Notes under the pieces: model-generated | Database searches by the model: none | What the model saw: the letters and a program-made list of their open reading frames with translations, nothing else | What the model was told of the DNA's origin: nothing | Shown: positions 47,619 through 58,653 of the stretch, piece after piece | How positions within the stretch are numbered: position 1 is the first letter of the stretch | Layout of the letters: the number at the start of each line of letters is the position of its first letter | Origin: JACXTP01 sp963827905 | GTDB lineage: Archaea > Thermoplasmatota > Thermoplasmata > Methanomassiliicoccales > UBA472 | Assembly (NCBI GenBank): GCA_963827905.1 | Contig: CAWHCB010000010.1 | Span: forward strand, 133,968 to 197,967 | DNA: 64,000 bases | Reading direction: 5' to 3' | Program-made: the position numbers and the translations under genes

Positions 47619-49286
47619 GACCGGTTATCCTGCCGTTGTCGTCGATGTCCATCTTGATGGACGCGGGCTCGGCCGGCAGACCGGGGATGAGCATGATCTG
47701 GCCGCAGACCGGCACGATGAAGCCCGCGCCGGCGGACACGAACACCTCTCGCACCTTGAGCACCCAGCCCTGCGGGGCGCCCTTGAGCTTGGGGTTGTCG
47801 GTGATGGAGAGCTGGGTCTTGGCCATGCATATGGGCAGGTTGCCGAAGCCCGAGGACTCGATGAGCTTGATGTTGCGCTCCGCCTCGCCCTCGAACACCA
47901 CGTCCGAGGCGCCGTAGATCTCGGTGGCGATGGTCTTGATCTTCTCCTTCATGGGGCGGTCGGTGTCATAGAGGAAGCGGAAATGCGGTTCTTCGTTCTC
48001 CAGGACGTCCAATACCGCCTCGGCCAGCTCCCTCCCGCCTGGACCGCCTTGCGAGAACACGTAGGAGAGGGCGCAGCGCACCCCCAGCTCCTTGCAGTGG
48101 TTGCGGACCATGGCGATGTCCTCGTCGCGGTCGGAATCGAAGTGGTTGATGGAGACGACCACGGGCAGGCCGAACTTCCGAATGTTCTCGATGTGCTTGT
48201 CCAGGTTGGAGAATCCCTTGCGCAGGGCGATAGGGTCGCGATTGGTCGATCTCGGCCAGCTTCGCCCCTCCATGCATCTTCAGGGCCCGGATGGAGACGA
48301 CGATGACCGCGCAGTCGGGCCGGAAGCCGTTGCTGCGGCACACGATGTCGAAGAACTTCTCCGCGCCCAGGTCCGCGCCGAAACCGGATTCGGTGACCAC
48401 GATGTCCGCCAACTTTAGGGCGTACTTGGTGGCGATGATGGAGTTGTTCCCATGGGCGATGTTGGCGAACGGGAAACCGTGTATGAACACCGGCTCGCCC
48501 TCCAGGGTCTGCACCAGGTTGGGGTGGATGGCGTTCTTCAGCAGCATGGCCATGGCGCCCACGCAGTCCAGCTGGGCGGCGCTCACCGGCTTGTGGTCGT
48601 AGGTGTAGGCGACGATGATCCTGCCCCAACCGCCGCTTCAGGTCCTCCATGGAGGTGGCCAGCGCCAGAACGGCGCTGATCTCCGAGGCGGCGGTGATCA
48701 TGAAGCCGCTCTCGTGCGGGGTGCCGCCGTCGCCGCGGCCGCCCAGACCGACCACGATGCTGCGCAGCTCGCGGCAGTTCATGTCGATGGCCTTCTTGAG
48801 CATGATCCGGGTGGGGTCGATGTTGAGCTCGTTCTCCCGGTTCAGGTGGTTCTCCAGTACCGCCGAGAGAAGGTTATGGGCGGAGGCGACCGCATGCAGG
48901 TCGCCGGTGAAGTGCAGGTCGATGTCCCACATGGGATAGACCTGCGAATAACCGCCGCCGGTGGCGCCCCCTTTGATGCCGAAGATGGGCCCGAGCGAGG
49001 GTTGGCGCAAAGCCCCCATGACCTTCTTGTCCAGCTTGCCCAGGGCCTGCACCAGCCCGATGGTGGTGACGGTCTTTCCCTCCCCGGCCTGGGTGGGGGT
49101 TATGGCGGTCACCAGCACCAGCTTGCCATTGCTGCGGCCATCGTAGCGGCGGAGGACGGACAGAGGCACCTTGGCCGCGTAGCGACCGAATGGTACCAGG
49201 TCCGCCTCGTCGATCCCGACCTTGGCGGCGATATCGCCGATGCGGCTGCCCTGCGCCTCTTGTGCGATCTCGATGTTCGTTTTCAT
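47611..49286 (-). CDS. fhs: Formate-tetrahydrofolate ligase, two frameshifts
   Basis: Makes 10-formyl-H4F from formate, ATP and H4F. The start MKTNIEIAQEAQGSRIGDIA was chosen as the family-typical N-terminus. The ATP site is TPTQAGEGKTVTTIGL; other motifs are REPSLGP-like LRQPSLGPIFGIKGGATGGG, FANIAHGNNSIIATKYALKL and SGFGNLPICMAKTQLSITDN. Extra bases near 48623 and 48244 split the frame; repairs give DLKRRLGRIIVAYTYDHKPV and LAEIDNRDPIALRKGFSNLD. About 557 residues, normal. Rare in archaea, which mostly use the H4MPT pathway. Confidence 0.95.
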
Positions 49287-49438
49287 TTCCGTCCCTCGCT
49301 CTGGCAATCCTCTCCGTCTATTAAAATATTCATCACCGTTGCGAGGGATGTCGAGCATCTTGCCGAAAAAACGTTACTAAGACCATGACCTGCCATCTGA
49401 CCAGGACAATATTGGCAATATGGTCTTCAGAAAGCTTG

Positions 49439-49706
49439 TCAGAGGGTGAACACCAATTTCCCGTCCACGATCACATGAATCTCGGCGCTGAAGAGCCCGG
49501 AGATGACCCTGACCTCCACCTCGTGACGTTCTGACTGACCGACGACGAACCTCGGTGCTGGTCTCATGTCGTCCCGCCCATGCCATACGGATCTCGTCCT
49601 GGCGCTCACCGTCCACGGTCACATAGACGCGACGGCTCGTCTGGCTATAGTGCAAATGGAGCTCGTGCCTCTCCCTCTCCCCTATGGTCAGCCTAGCCTC
49701 CTTCAT
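49439..49706 (-). CDS. Small beta-rich hypothetical protein, one frameshift
   Basis: MKEARLTIGERERHELHLHY, VYVTVDGERQDEIRMAWAGR, then after one extra base near 49566 MRPAPRFVVGQSERHEVEVR and ISGLFSAEIHVIVDGKLVFT. Two similar beta units, each with a VDGE/VDGK turn, suggest a small duplicated beta domain of about 88 residues. No known family. Between fhs and folD. Confidence 0.5.
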
Positions 49707-49763
49707 CGAGTGACAATGTCATTCCAACGACTTTCAAATTTTGGGAGGAGTGGAACGACCCTT

Positions 49764-50729
49764 GATGGGCAAGCTTAATCTAACCGCGCTCCTTTTGTCA
49801 GGACGAGGGGTACATCTGACCGCGACCATCATAGACGGGACCGTCGTCGCCGAGTCCATCCGATCGGAACTGAGGGGGCGGATCGCCGCCTTGAAGACCA
49901 AGGGGATCGTGCCCGGACTGGCCGTGATCCTGGTCGGGGATGACCCCGCCTCAGCCACCTATGTGCGCATGAAGGGGAGGGCCTGCGAGGAGCTCGGTCT
50001 ACATTCTGAGACGATCATCAAACCAGTCGACCTATCGGAGCAGGATCTGCTGCTTGGAGATAGACCGTCTGAACCGCGACCCTAGGATAAATGGCATTCT
50101 GGTGCAGATGCCCTTGCCCAAGCACATCGACCCCAACAAGGTGATCGAACGGATCGACCCCCGCAAGGACGTCGATTGCTTCCACCCCATCAACGTGGGC
50201 AGGATATTGATCGGTGAGGGGGAGGGTTTCCAGCCCGCCACGCCCAGCGGGGTCCAGGAGCTGCTCGTGCGCAGCGGGAACGACCCGGCCGGCAAGCACG
50301 TGGTCATCTGCGGGAGGAGCAACATCGTCGGCAAGCCCCTGGCGGCCATGCTGATGCAGAAGAGGCCCGGGGCCGATGCCACGGTCACATTGTGCCACTC
50401 ACGGACCAAGGACCTGGCCTCATTGACGCGCCAAGCGGACATACTGGTCTCCGCCATGGGCATCCCGCGCTTCATCAAGGCGGACATGGTCAAGGAGGGG
50501 GCGGTGGTCATCGATGTCGGCACGAGCCGCGTGGAGGACCCCACCCACCCCAAGGGCAGTCGTCTGGTGGGCGATGTCGACTTCGAGGCGGTGAAGGAGA
50601 AGGCCAAGGCCATCACGCCGGTGCCCAAAGGCGTCGGGCCGATGACCATCGTCATGCTCATGCGCAACACCGTGCTGGCGGCGGAACGGTCCGTCGTCCA
50701 GGTGAATCGTCGATCGCTCGATGGTTTAG
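49764..50729 (+). CDS. folD: Methylenetetrahydrofolate dehydrogenase/cyclohydrolase, one or two frameshifts
   Basis: Interconverts 10-formyl-, methenyl- and methylene-H4F. TATIIDGTVVAESIRSELRG starts the domain; SATYVRMKGRACEELG holds the YxxxK site; NRDPRINGILVQMPLPKH and VVICGRSNIVGKPLAAML are the substrate and NAD(P) sites; GVGPMTIVMLMRNTVLAAER closes. An extra base near 50056 splits it (EQDLL to EIDRLNRDPR). A second would place the stop at TAG 50727-50729 instead of running into the convergent gene. About 320 residues. Bridges fhs and metF. Confidence 0.93.
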
Positions 50730-50793
50730 AGAAAAAAGGGCGAGGCGAGCAGGACCGCCCCGCCCAGGGGTTGGGGTTCATCGTCAGTCCGGG

Positions 50794-53362
50794 TCAGTCC
50801 CCGGTGTCCTCCAGCTCCTGCTCGGCCTTGGTCATCGACTTCAAGGGCACGGCCTCGATCTTGCGATAGACCTCGTACGGTGCGCGCCTCTCGCCGTCCA
50901 CGGTCAGCAGGAATCCCTCTATCGGTATCTCGAACAGCGCCTCGTTCTCCTTCAGATAGGGCAGGATGAGGTTCCAGTCCGCCTCGGTCATCTTGCCGAA
51001 CCGCCCTCCGTTCAACTGGTCGGCGGTCACCTTGCCCTTCGGGTCGCGCACATAGATGGCGCCACCTGAGGCCAAGGAGAACAGGTTCCCTCCTGGATAG
51101 GGGGTGGGCAGCTCGACCGGTTGGCCGTTCAGGGTGAAGCCCATCCCGTTCAGGATGACGAAGCCCCCGCCATTGAGGGGGTCGCCCGCCATGAACGATT
51201 CCGCCAGGTAGTCCAGGCAGGTGCCGTTGATGACCACGCGCGGTTTCCCGACGGCATTGATCAACGGCCGACCGGCGGCATTGCCTTTGATGAAGGCCTC
51301 CCCGCCCTTGGCGCCGTACATGAAGGTCTGCCCGACATCGCCGTGCACCACCAGGCGCCCGGAGGCCATTATCTGGCATAGTTGGTCCTGGGCGTTGCCG
51401 TGCACGATGACGCTGGCACCGGCCAGTCCCGAGGCGAGATAGTCGCCCGGGGTCCCGTAGGCCTCGATGAGCATGCCCTGGGAGGCCTGCCCGAGCCCGC
51501 AGCCGAAGAAGCGCTGCCCGTGGGCATCGAACAGTATGGCATGGCGCCAGCCCTTCTCGAACGCCCTTCTCACGGCGAAGGACGGTCCTTCCTCCCCCTC
51601 CATGGGGAAGCCGCGGCAATCGATGAGCAGCTTGGCGGTCTGCGAGGTCGGCGCCTCTATCCGTCCCATGTTCTCCATGTCCACCAGGCTGGCGTCCTTC
51701 GCTAGAGCCGATGCGGGGCTGGGCGCGGAATATGGCGTTCAGCGCCTCCAGCGCCTTCTCGGTGAGGCGGCTGCGACGCAGCATGCCCGGGTCGTATTTG
51801 CGGTCGATCACCAGGGTGAGGAAGCGCACCATCTCGTCCAGGTCACTGTCCGCCCTTGCTGCCGCGTTGCACGGCCGTGGCGAACATGGCCATGGCCTGC
51901 TCGGCGCCCATGGTGGGCAGGGCGGTCCGGAACTTGGAGAAGGCCTGCTCGCCAGAGCCTTCCGCCACTATCGCTGATGGAGACTGAGGTTCTGTCCAGG
52001 GCGGTGGCCATGCGCAGGTCCTGGGACCGGTCGTATTTCAGCTTGACCTCCACCGGCGACCCGAACTTGTTCGTGACCTCCAACCTCTTCTTGCCGTTCT
52101 CGGGCACGATGCTGAAGACGAAGGCGCCGCCGTCGGTGTGGCTGCCGCCGCGGGCGTTCCAGTAGACGTCCGCCTGCTTGGGCACCGAGGGGTGGTCGGC
52201 GTTGATGGAACGAAGGGCGGCGTCGATGGCCTGCTTCTCCGAGGCCACCAGCCCGATCTGCATGTCCCCCTCCACCATGGCGAAGACCTGCGGCCTGCAG
52301 CATGGACGTGTCCGTGATGCCGATGAGCTGCTGCTTGCCCTCGTAGTAGCAGTTGCGGGCGATGATGAAGAACCACGGTCCATCTGGAGAGCCGTGCATG
52401 TGCGCCCTCTGGATGGCCTGGTACACCTTCTGCTTCTCCTCGGGCAGCTGGTGGAAGTCGCGCTCGGTCGTAGGCGCCAGGGCCTCGATGATGTACTCCA
52501 GCGGATAGCCGTAGGCGCGGTTCAGCAGGTCGAACAGCAGCACCGACACCTCGGTATCGGTCAGGAACAACGGCTTGACGTTGCGCTGGGCCAGGTACTC
52601 GCTGACCGAGTGGTAGTTGGCGAAGTCGCCGTTGTGCACCAGTCCCTCGTCCAGACCCATGAACGGATGCGCCCCGCCCGGATGCCAGACCCGGCCCTTG
52701 GTCGGGTAGCGCTGATGGCCGATCCAAGCGTGCGCGGTGAAGTCCTCCATGCGGTAGAAGCGGATGACGTCCTCGGCGTAACCGACCACCTTCATGATGA
52801 TCATGTCCCTGCCTTGGGACATGACGAAGGCGGTCATCTTGCCCGAGGCGTAGTACTTCAGGTTGATGCTGAAGCTGGTCTGGTACACGAACTCGTCCTC
52901 GGCCCGCCGCTTTTCCAGGGAGCGCAGCTCGCGGTCGGCGATGAAGCGGTCCAGCACATCGCTCCGGGCCCGGCAGAAGTAGCGCCACACCTGGGGTGGG
53001 CGCACCGGCAGGTCCTTCAGGACCGCTGGGTCGTTGCTCTCGTCCACCATGTAGCGGGCGTGTATCTCGTAGCGCGGTTCGAGGAACTCCTTCTCCAACG
53101 CCTCACGGACATTGGCGTCCAGGTAGGCCACCTGGATCAGGTAGTCGTTGTCGAGCACCTCGCGGCTGACCCGCATCTGCTTGGGGTCCAGGCCGACGGC
53201 GGCGATGCCGCCGCCCTTGCCGTTGCCGCGGTTGTGCATCTGCCTGAGCGATTCGAAGAAGTGACGTCCGGGCAGGGCGACCGTGCTGGCCAGCCCGACC
53301 ACGCCGCAGCCTCCCTCCGCCTCCATCTGCCTGGTGCTGTAAGGGGTCTCGCACTTCGCCAT
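50794..53362 (-). CDS. Glutamate-synthase-like glutaminase + GXGXG domain protein, four frameshifts
   Basis: The N-terminal half is a class II amidotransferase: nucleophile in EGGCGVVGLAS, then GHQRYPTKGRVWHPGGAHPF and LVHNGDFANYHSVSEYLAQR. The C-terminal half is the GltB beta-helix domain with repeated glycine turns (GASVIVHGNAQDQLCQIMAS, GRLVVHGDVGQTFMYGAKGG, GGGFVILNGMGFTLNG). Breaks near 52297, 51972, 51855 and 51700 are each one extra base. About 855 residues. The nucleophile is at residue 20, so N-terminal trimming would be needed. Feeds ammonia to the FMN partner encoded upstream. Confidence 0.82.
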
Positions 53363-53380
53363 CCATCCTCTGGATCTTGA

Positions 53381-54900
53381 TCATATCTCCGGTCTGGCTC
53401 ATAGCTTTCACCTCCTTGCCCCCGTCGAAGCGCAACAGGTCCGTGCGTCCCCGCAGCTCCTTCAGGTCGTGCATGTCGAAGCGGGACAGCAGGTCGCCCC
53501 ACTGCCCCCTCCAGGCCAAGAACAGGTTGGATATGCGCTTGGCCCCCCATTCGGTGTCCATCTGATGGATGAGCTCCGGGTCGGTGGTGGCGATGCCCCT
53601 GGGGCAGCCCCGGCCGCTCTCGCAGTTGCCGCAGCGCACGCAGCCCAACGCCACCAGCTCAGCGGTGCCGATGACCACGCCGTCGGCGCCCAGGGCGATG
53701 GCCTTGGCAACGTCCAGCGCGTTCCTGATGCCGCCGCTGGCGATGAGGGTGACGTCCTCCCGGATGCCCTCGTTGGTGAGGAAGCGGTGCACCTTGGGTA
53801 TGGCGTACTCGATGGGCGTGGCGATGTTCTTCTTGGCGATCTCCGGCGCGGCGCCGGTGCCTCCATAACCTCCGTCCAGGTGCACGATGTGCGCCCCGGC
53901 GTAGTAGGAACCGACCGCCACCATCTCCACGTCGTTCGGGGTGGAGACCTTGACCGAGAGCAGGGCCTGCGGGTTGACGGATGATATCCAGTCCAGGTGC
54001 TTCTTGTGGTCCTCCACGGAGTAGACGCTGTGGAAGGGGAAGGGGCTGAACAGCGAGGTGTGCGGCACCGCCTCACGCATCTTCGCCACCAGGGGGGTGT
54101 TCTTCTCCCAGAGCAGGTGGCCGCCCAATCCGGGCTTGGCGCCCTGGGCGTACTTGAACTCGATTATCGGCGCGCGTTGGATGGTCTCCTCCTTGACGCC
54201 GAACAGGCCGGTGGCGATCTGGGTGATGACGTGGTCCTTGTAAGGGATGAGCTCGACCGGGTAGCCGCCCTCGCCGGTGCAGGTGAAGGTCCCCCAGGCC
54301 TGGGCCGCCTTGGCCCTCGCCACCATGGTGTACAAGCTGACCGAACCGTAGGACATGCCGCCGCCGTAGACCGGGATGTCGATCTTCACCCGGGGACCGG
54401 TCTTGCGCCGGTTCAGCTCGACCGAGGTGTCGAACTGGTAGTCCTTGGGCTTGCTGCCCTCCCTTGGGGATGCGGAAGTGCAGTTGGTCGAACCCTCCGC
54501 CACAAGCGCCTAGGTTGGCCGGGTGGTCCAATGGCATCGGTTCGCCGGTCTCCGCCATGCGCCAGGTGGCCAGCACCATGTCGGCCGTCCAGCGCACGTC
54601 GCCCAGGGCGGGGAAGGTCTCGCTGGCCCGCACGGACAGCGAGGATGTGGGGCAGTGCTTCACGCAGTAGTAATCGTTGCTGGCGCAGCTCGGTCCGATG
54701 CAGCGCTGGTGGTAAGGCGGCAGGATGGTGGCATGTCCCTCCACCCGCTTGTGCACGCCGTTCGGGCAGAGCGAGGCGCACAGGCCGCAGGATATGCAGC
54801 TGTCCGCCCTCTCCACCACGAAGCGGTTGACGAACTTGAGGCGCTCGGCCGGGACCCAGGACGCCTCCGGGACGCACAGTTTGCCCTCAGCCACTGGCAT
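53381..54900 (-). CDS. Ferredoxin-FMN glutamate-synthase-like subunit, frameshifted
   Basis: Start ATG at 54900 follows GGAGGTG. The N-terminal clusters are CISCGLCASLCP and CIGPSCASNDYYCVKHCP. The FMN barrel follows: KIDIPVYGGGMSYGSVSLYT, TGEGGYPVELIPYKDHV, SVKVSTPNDVEMVAVGSYYA, HLDGGYGGTGAAPE, SGGIRNALDVAKAIALGAD and CGNCESGRGCPRGIAT. An extra base near 54466 joins HFRIP to REGSKPKDYQF. The end is uncertain: one more extra base near 53400 would stop it at 53381, otherwise it reads into or fuses with the next gene. About 505 residues. Confidence 0.82.
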
Positions 54901-56261
54901 CACCTCCGAGCATGCTCGCGAAGGAGTCGCGCTCCGCGTCCTCCTGGAATATCGCCCTGCCCACCTCGCCGCGCAGGCGGCGCACCTCCTTGATGCCCAT
55001 GGCGCCCAGCACCTCCAGCATCTGGTCCCTCCAGGCGTTGCACATGTTGATCGGTCCTGCCTTTCACGTACTCCGCTCGGCGCGGACATGACGTCCGCCG
55101 GGCAGCCCTCGGCCTTGCAGTCCGCGCAGGCCCGGCAGCCCAAGGAGACCAGCAGGGCCTCCTCCATGGTCACCACGTCAGCGCCGCAGATGATGCTCTT
55201 GGGTACGTGCTCCGCGGCGGCGATGCCGCCTCCGGTGATGATCGTGACCTCGTCGCGATGCCCGGCCTTGACCAGGGTGCGGTGCAGCTCGCGCAGGGCG
55301 TCCCGGGCGTAGCGGCCTTCGACGTCCCTGCCGTCCCGGTCGAGCAGCACGTGGACGGCGTCGGCGCTGCGGCTGGTATCGAGCAATCTCTGCTCCAGGC
55401 CGGGGCCGGTCCCGATGCGGACCCCGACGATGGTCTCCGGCATCTTGGCCCTCGCCGCCTTGAGGGTCTCGGACCAGTTCTCGTCCCATTCGATCTCCAC
55501 CATCCTCGTTCCGGCCGGGACCTGCTCCAGCTCCGCGGCGTTCCGGACCACGGGAACGATGTTCCCGGCGGGCACTTCCTTGCCCAACTTGTCCAGGTCG
55601 CCGATCGGGACGATCAGCATGGTGTTCAGCGTCGACGGCGGCCTGGGCGAAGCCCTCCCGCATCTCCGGGGTGAGGTTCGCTGAGCCGGCTCAGGTCGAA
55701 GAGGAACGGCAAAGGCAGCTCGACGAAGCTTGGCATGGGGGTGAGCAGCTCGCCCTTCGGCCCGAACTGCAGGTAGAACGGGGTGCGCCCGATGATGACG
55801 TTGGTGGAGATGTGCTCCCGACCGTGTATGCCATCGCGGGTGGGCCTCACGATCTCGGACATGTCCGTCCACATGGCATCGTAGCCCGGCCCGGAGAACA
55901 TGCCGCGATAACCGGCGCCGAGCACCGGGATCTTGCCCATCTCCGACTCGTTCCAGATGGTCTGGATGCGTTGCGGGGTCCAGACGCCGTTGCCGAGGGC
56001 GAGGAACTCCTGGTTGAGCGACAGGGTCAACGCGCGCTGGGGGCAATCGGCCACGCAGCGGAAGCAGTTCTTGCACAGCTGGCTTATCGGTTCGGCCATC
56101 TGCCTCGGGTCGTCCTCCCGGCGCTTGTGCACGCCGTACACGCAGTTGCGCTCGCACTTGCCGCAGTTGATGCAGTTGTCCGCCCGGACCATGAGGAACT
56201 TCGGCACCGGAACGTAGCGTGGCGGGGCCGCCTCGACATGGATATGGTAACGCTCATACAC
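54887..56261 (-). CDS. Second ferredoxin-FMN glutamate-synthase-like protein, four frameshifts
   Basis: GTG start at 56261 overlaps the upstream stop. Clusters CINCGKCERNCV and CKNCFRCVADCP are followed by a shorter FMN barrel: STNVIIGRTPFYLQFGPKGE, LNTMLIVPIGDLDKLGKEVP, VTIITGGGIAAAEHVPKSII and CRACADCKAEGCPAD. Extra bases near 55683, 55645, 55090 and 55059; repair gives LSRLANLTPEMREGFARPPS and KGGPINMCNAWRDQMLEVLG, ending FASMLGGDASG. About 457 residues. Paralogue of the next gene, overlapping it by 14 bases, so the two may form a heterodimer. Confidence 0.78.
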
Positions 56262-58218
56262 GGTTACCACCTCCCATCCCGTTCTTGGGGGCGCCAAGCA
56301 CCAGGCCCCTCTGGATCAGCTCGTCGTAGGCCGGTGTGGATTCGGTGAAGCGCACGAAGCGCTCGATCTCCTTGACATCCTTGGAGTAGAGGCCTTCCAG
56401 CCGCTTCTCCAGGACATCGTAGGTCGGGATCAGGTCGAGCTTGGACTGGCACACCTGCTCGCAGGCCTTGCAGCGCATGCACAGGAAGGTGCGATGGGCA
56501 TGCTCGGCCGATATCTCGGTGCCGCTGGAAAGGAGCTTGACCGTCTGCAGCTTTCCCCGAGCGGTGACGCGCTCATCGTGCAGGACCTTGTAGGCGGGAC
56601 AGACGGAGACGCAGGCCCCGCACATGGCGCACTGGTCGGCGGTGCGGACCGCTTCGTCCCGTTTGCCTGGCCCCATGGTCTTCTTGGCGACCAGGGAAGC
56701 GGCGCGCAGCAGCGGCCCCAACGGCTTGGAGAACTGGGCCATGGCCCTCAGGCCGTTGCCGGCGACATCGGGAGTGAGCAACATGGCCGGGATCCCCATG
56801 TCCCGGCCCTTCAGCTCGAAGAACTTGCCAGCGTTCATGATGTTGCTGGGGTCGTTGCGCTGCTTGGCCTGGACCATCATGTCCAATTCATCCTTGGGCA
56901 TCGTGTCCACGAAGGAGTTGTTCCAGATGCCCCAGGAATAGGGGCGGGCGCCCTGGTCGACCAGCGCGGCGGTGACGATCATCGACTTCACGGCGTCCAA
57001 GGCGTAGGCGGCCTGGTTGCCCTGGTCGGTCAGGTAATAGCAGAGCATGAGCGACTCGTTGCCCTGCATGAAGTGCACTTCGAGCAGCGGGTCGAGGGCG
57101 AACCCATCGCAGAGCCGGCCGGCCAGATCGAGCATCTGGGTAAGCTTCACGGTGGGTGTGAGGACCTCCGCCCCGAGCATGCCCGGTCCGAGGCGTCTCA
57201 ACTTCATGGGGAAGTACCGTTCGTGCCAGAGCATCCTCGCCAAGTACTCCTCCTGTTCCTTGACGCCCTTCTTCTGGAGCAGGGACTGGATGGCCTTCTC
57301 GGACCTCTCGTCACCGGATGTGACCAACAGGGCATGGCCCTTGGCCAACCGCTCCTGGCCCAATATGCGGTTGCTGTAAACCATCTTACCTGGGCTGAAG
57401 TAGATCAGGTCCTCGGGGAGAGGATCGAGATATTTCAATGCCAGAGCTATGGAGATGGCATCGTCGAGCCTGGGGAATATCAAAAGATGGGGGCGGGACT
57501 TCGGGTCGATCGGCTTCACCTTCAAGGTGACCTCGACGATGGCGCCGAGCTGACCCTCGCTGCCGAACATGGCGCGGAAATCCGTATCCCTCGGGTAGAA
57601 GGATCGGATGCCTTTGGTGTTCACCGTTTTCAGGCCGAGGACGCTCTCCCTCAGATGCCCTCCCCCCAATGAGCCGATGCCGATGCCGCCACCGGCCACC
57701 CAGCCCCCGACGGTGGAGAATTTGCTGGAGGGGGACGTGATGAGCCTGAGTCCTTTCTCGTTCAGGGCGTGGTCCACATCGGCCCAGCGGGCCCCTGCCT
57801 GCACGATGACCTTCTGGCCCTTCACGTCGATCTCGAGGATGCGGTCCATGGTGCTCAGGTCGAGGACCATGCCGCCGTCTACCGGTACCGCCCCGCCGAA
57901 TGGCGATGAGGCCGCACCACGTGGTATGACCGTCAATGAATGTTCACCCGCGAACTGCAGGGCCTGCAACACCGCCTCCGGGGTGGAGGGTTGGACCACC
58001 ACGTCCGGTCGGTAGTGCAGCAAGATGTCCTTGAGGAGTTGGGGAATGTCCGACTGGTCCCTTGCATAGAGCATGGCCTCCCCATTCCCCGACACTACCC
58101 TGAGGTCAGGTATGTGCCTTGATTCGATCTCCTTGGCAAGCCCGTGCTTGGCCTCTTCCTTGGCATAGAACATCTTGGCCTCGGTAGAGGCGGAGGCATT
58201 TCCGTCGATGGATTCCAT
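56254..58218 (-). CDS. FAD-linked oxidase fused to Fe-S (GlcD/LldE-type) domain
   Basis: An intact 654-residue D-2-hydroxyacid-dehydrogenase-type protein. The FAD-binding domain is PDVVVQPSTPEAVLQALQFA, TVIPRGAASSPFGGAVPVDG and GWVAGGGIGIGSLGGGHLRE. The C-terminal part has two 4Fe-4S motifs: CAMCGACVSVCP and CMRCKACEQVCQSK. This is the layout of lactate/glycolate dehydrogenases fused to a GlpC-like domain. It leads an operon with two ferredoxin-FMN proteins and a glutaminase, so its electrons may feed the synthase-like partners. Substrate unknown. Confidence 0.85.
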   Translation of the reverse strand: MESIDGNASASTEAKMFYAKEEAKHGLAKEIESRHIPDLRVVSGNGEAMLYARDQSDIPQLLKDILLHYRPDVVVQPSTPEAVLQALQFAGEHSLTVIPRGAASSPFGGAVPVDGGMVLDLSTMDRILEIDVKGQKVIVQAGARWADVDHALNEKGLRLITSPSSKFSTVGGWVAGGGIGIGSLGGGHLRESVLGLKTVNTKGIRSFYPRDTDFRAMFGSEGQLGAIVEVTLKVKPIDPKSRPHLLIFPRLDDAISIALALKYLDPLPEDLIYFSPGKMVYSNRILGQERLAKGHALLVTSGDERSEKAIQSLLQKKGVKEQEEYLARMLWHERYFPMKLRRLGPGMLGAEVLTPTVKLTQMLDLAGRLCDGFALDPLLEVHFMQGNESLMLCYYLTDQGNQAAYALDAVKSMIVTAALVDQGARPYSWGIWNNSFVDTMPKDELDMMVQAKQRNDPSNIMNAGKFFELKGRDMGIPAMLLTPDVAGNGLRAMAQFSKPLGPLLRAASLVAKKTMGPGKRDEAVRTADQCAMCGACVSVCPAYKVLHDERVTARGKLQTVKLLSSGTEISAEHAHRTFLCMRCKACEQVCQSKLDLIPTYDVLEKRLEGLYSKDVKEIERFVRFTESTPAYDELIQRGLVLGAPKNGMGGGNRV

Positions 58219-58653
58219 TTTTGATCCCCCTTGAGGGCGAACTGTTCGGTCAGGATCCGTCTATAGGACCTATCGATGCCTCCCCCTCAAGCGAATTCAC
58301 AGTTCGCCTGGAGCTCCCGAAAGGCATCTGGATAAGGTCAAACGGGACCGTGTATCATCTCCGGTAATCTGTCCCTGTTCAAAACCATTGAGAATTAGAC
58401 AAATGACTATTAATTATCTTGAAAAATGTTTAAAAGGTTGAAACCGAAGCATCGGTCAGAGTTAAAAATAGACAAATGAACGGTCAGCCCATGAAATGGA
58501 CCTTAATCGAACCTTACTGATTTCCATCTATGGGCCATACAATATTTATAATATAATATATATTATTCAATATATTATATTGTCGGCTCTGGACATAATG
58601 ATCAGGATGATGTTGGACATGATTATTCCTGATCGCTTAGCTTCAGATGTGGC
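58219..58653. promoter_or_regulatory. Long AT-rich intergenic region with repeated short motifs
   Basis: CGGTCAG occurs three times on the + strand (58247-58253, 58453-58459, 58481-58487), and TAGACAAATGA twice (58396-58406, 58469-58479), with the second pair adjacent. An inverted repeat AATATAATAT (58550-58559) / ATATTATATT (58572-58581) lies within a TATA-rich stretch. The region separates the divergent FAD oxidase operon and kptA. The repeats could be operator sites; this is inferred. Confidence 0.4.

Noticed and set aside
54073..56157. A 694-codon leftward open frame
   Set aside because: It mixes coding pieces of two ferredoxin-FMN genes with shadow stretches. Frame repair shows two separate overlapping genes.
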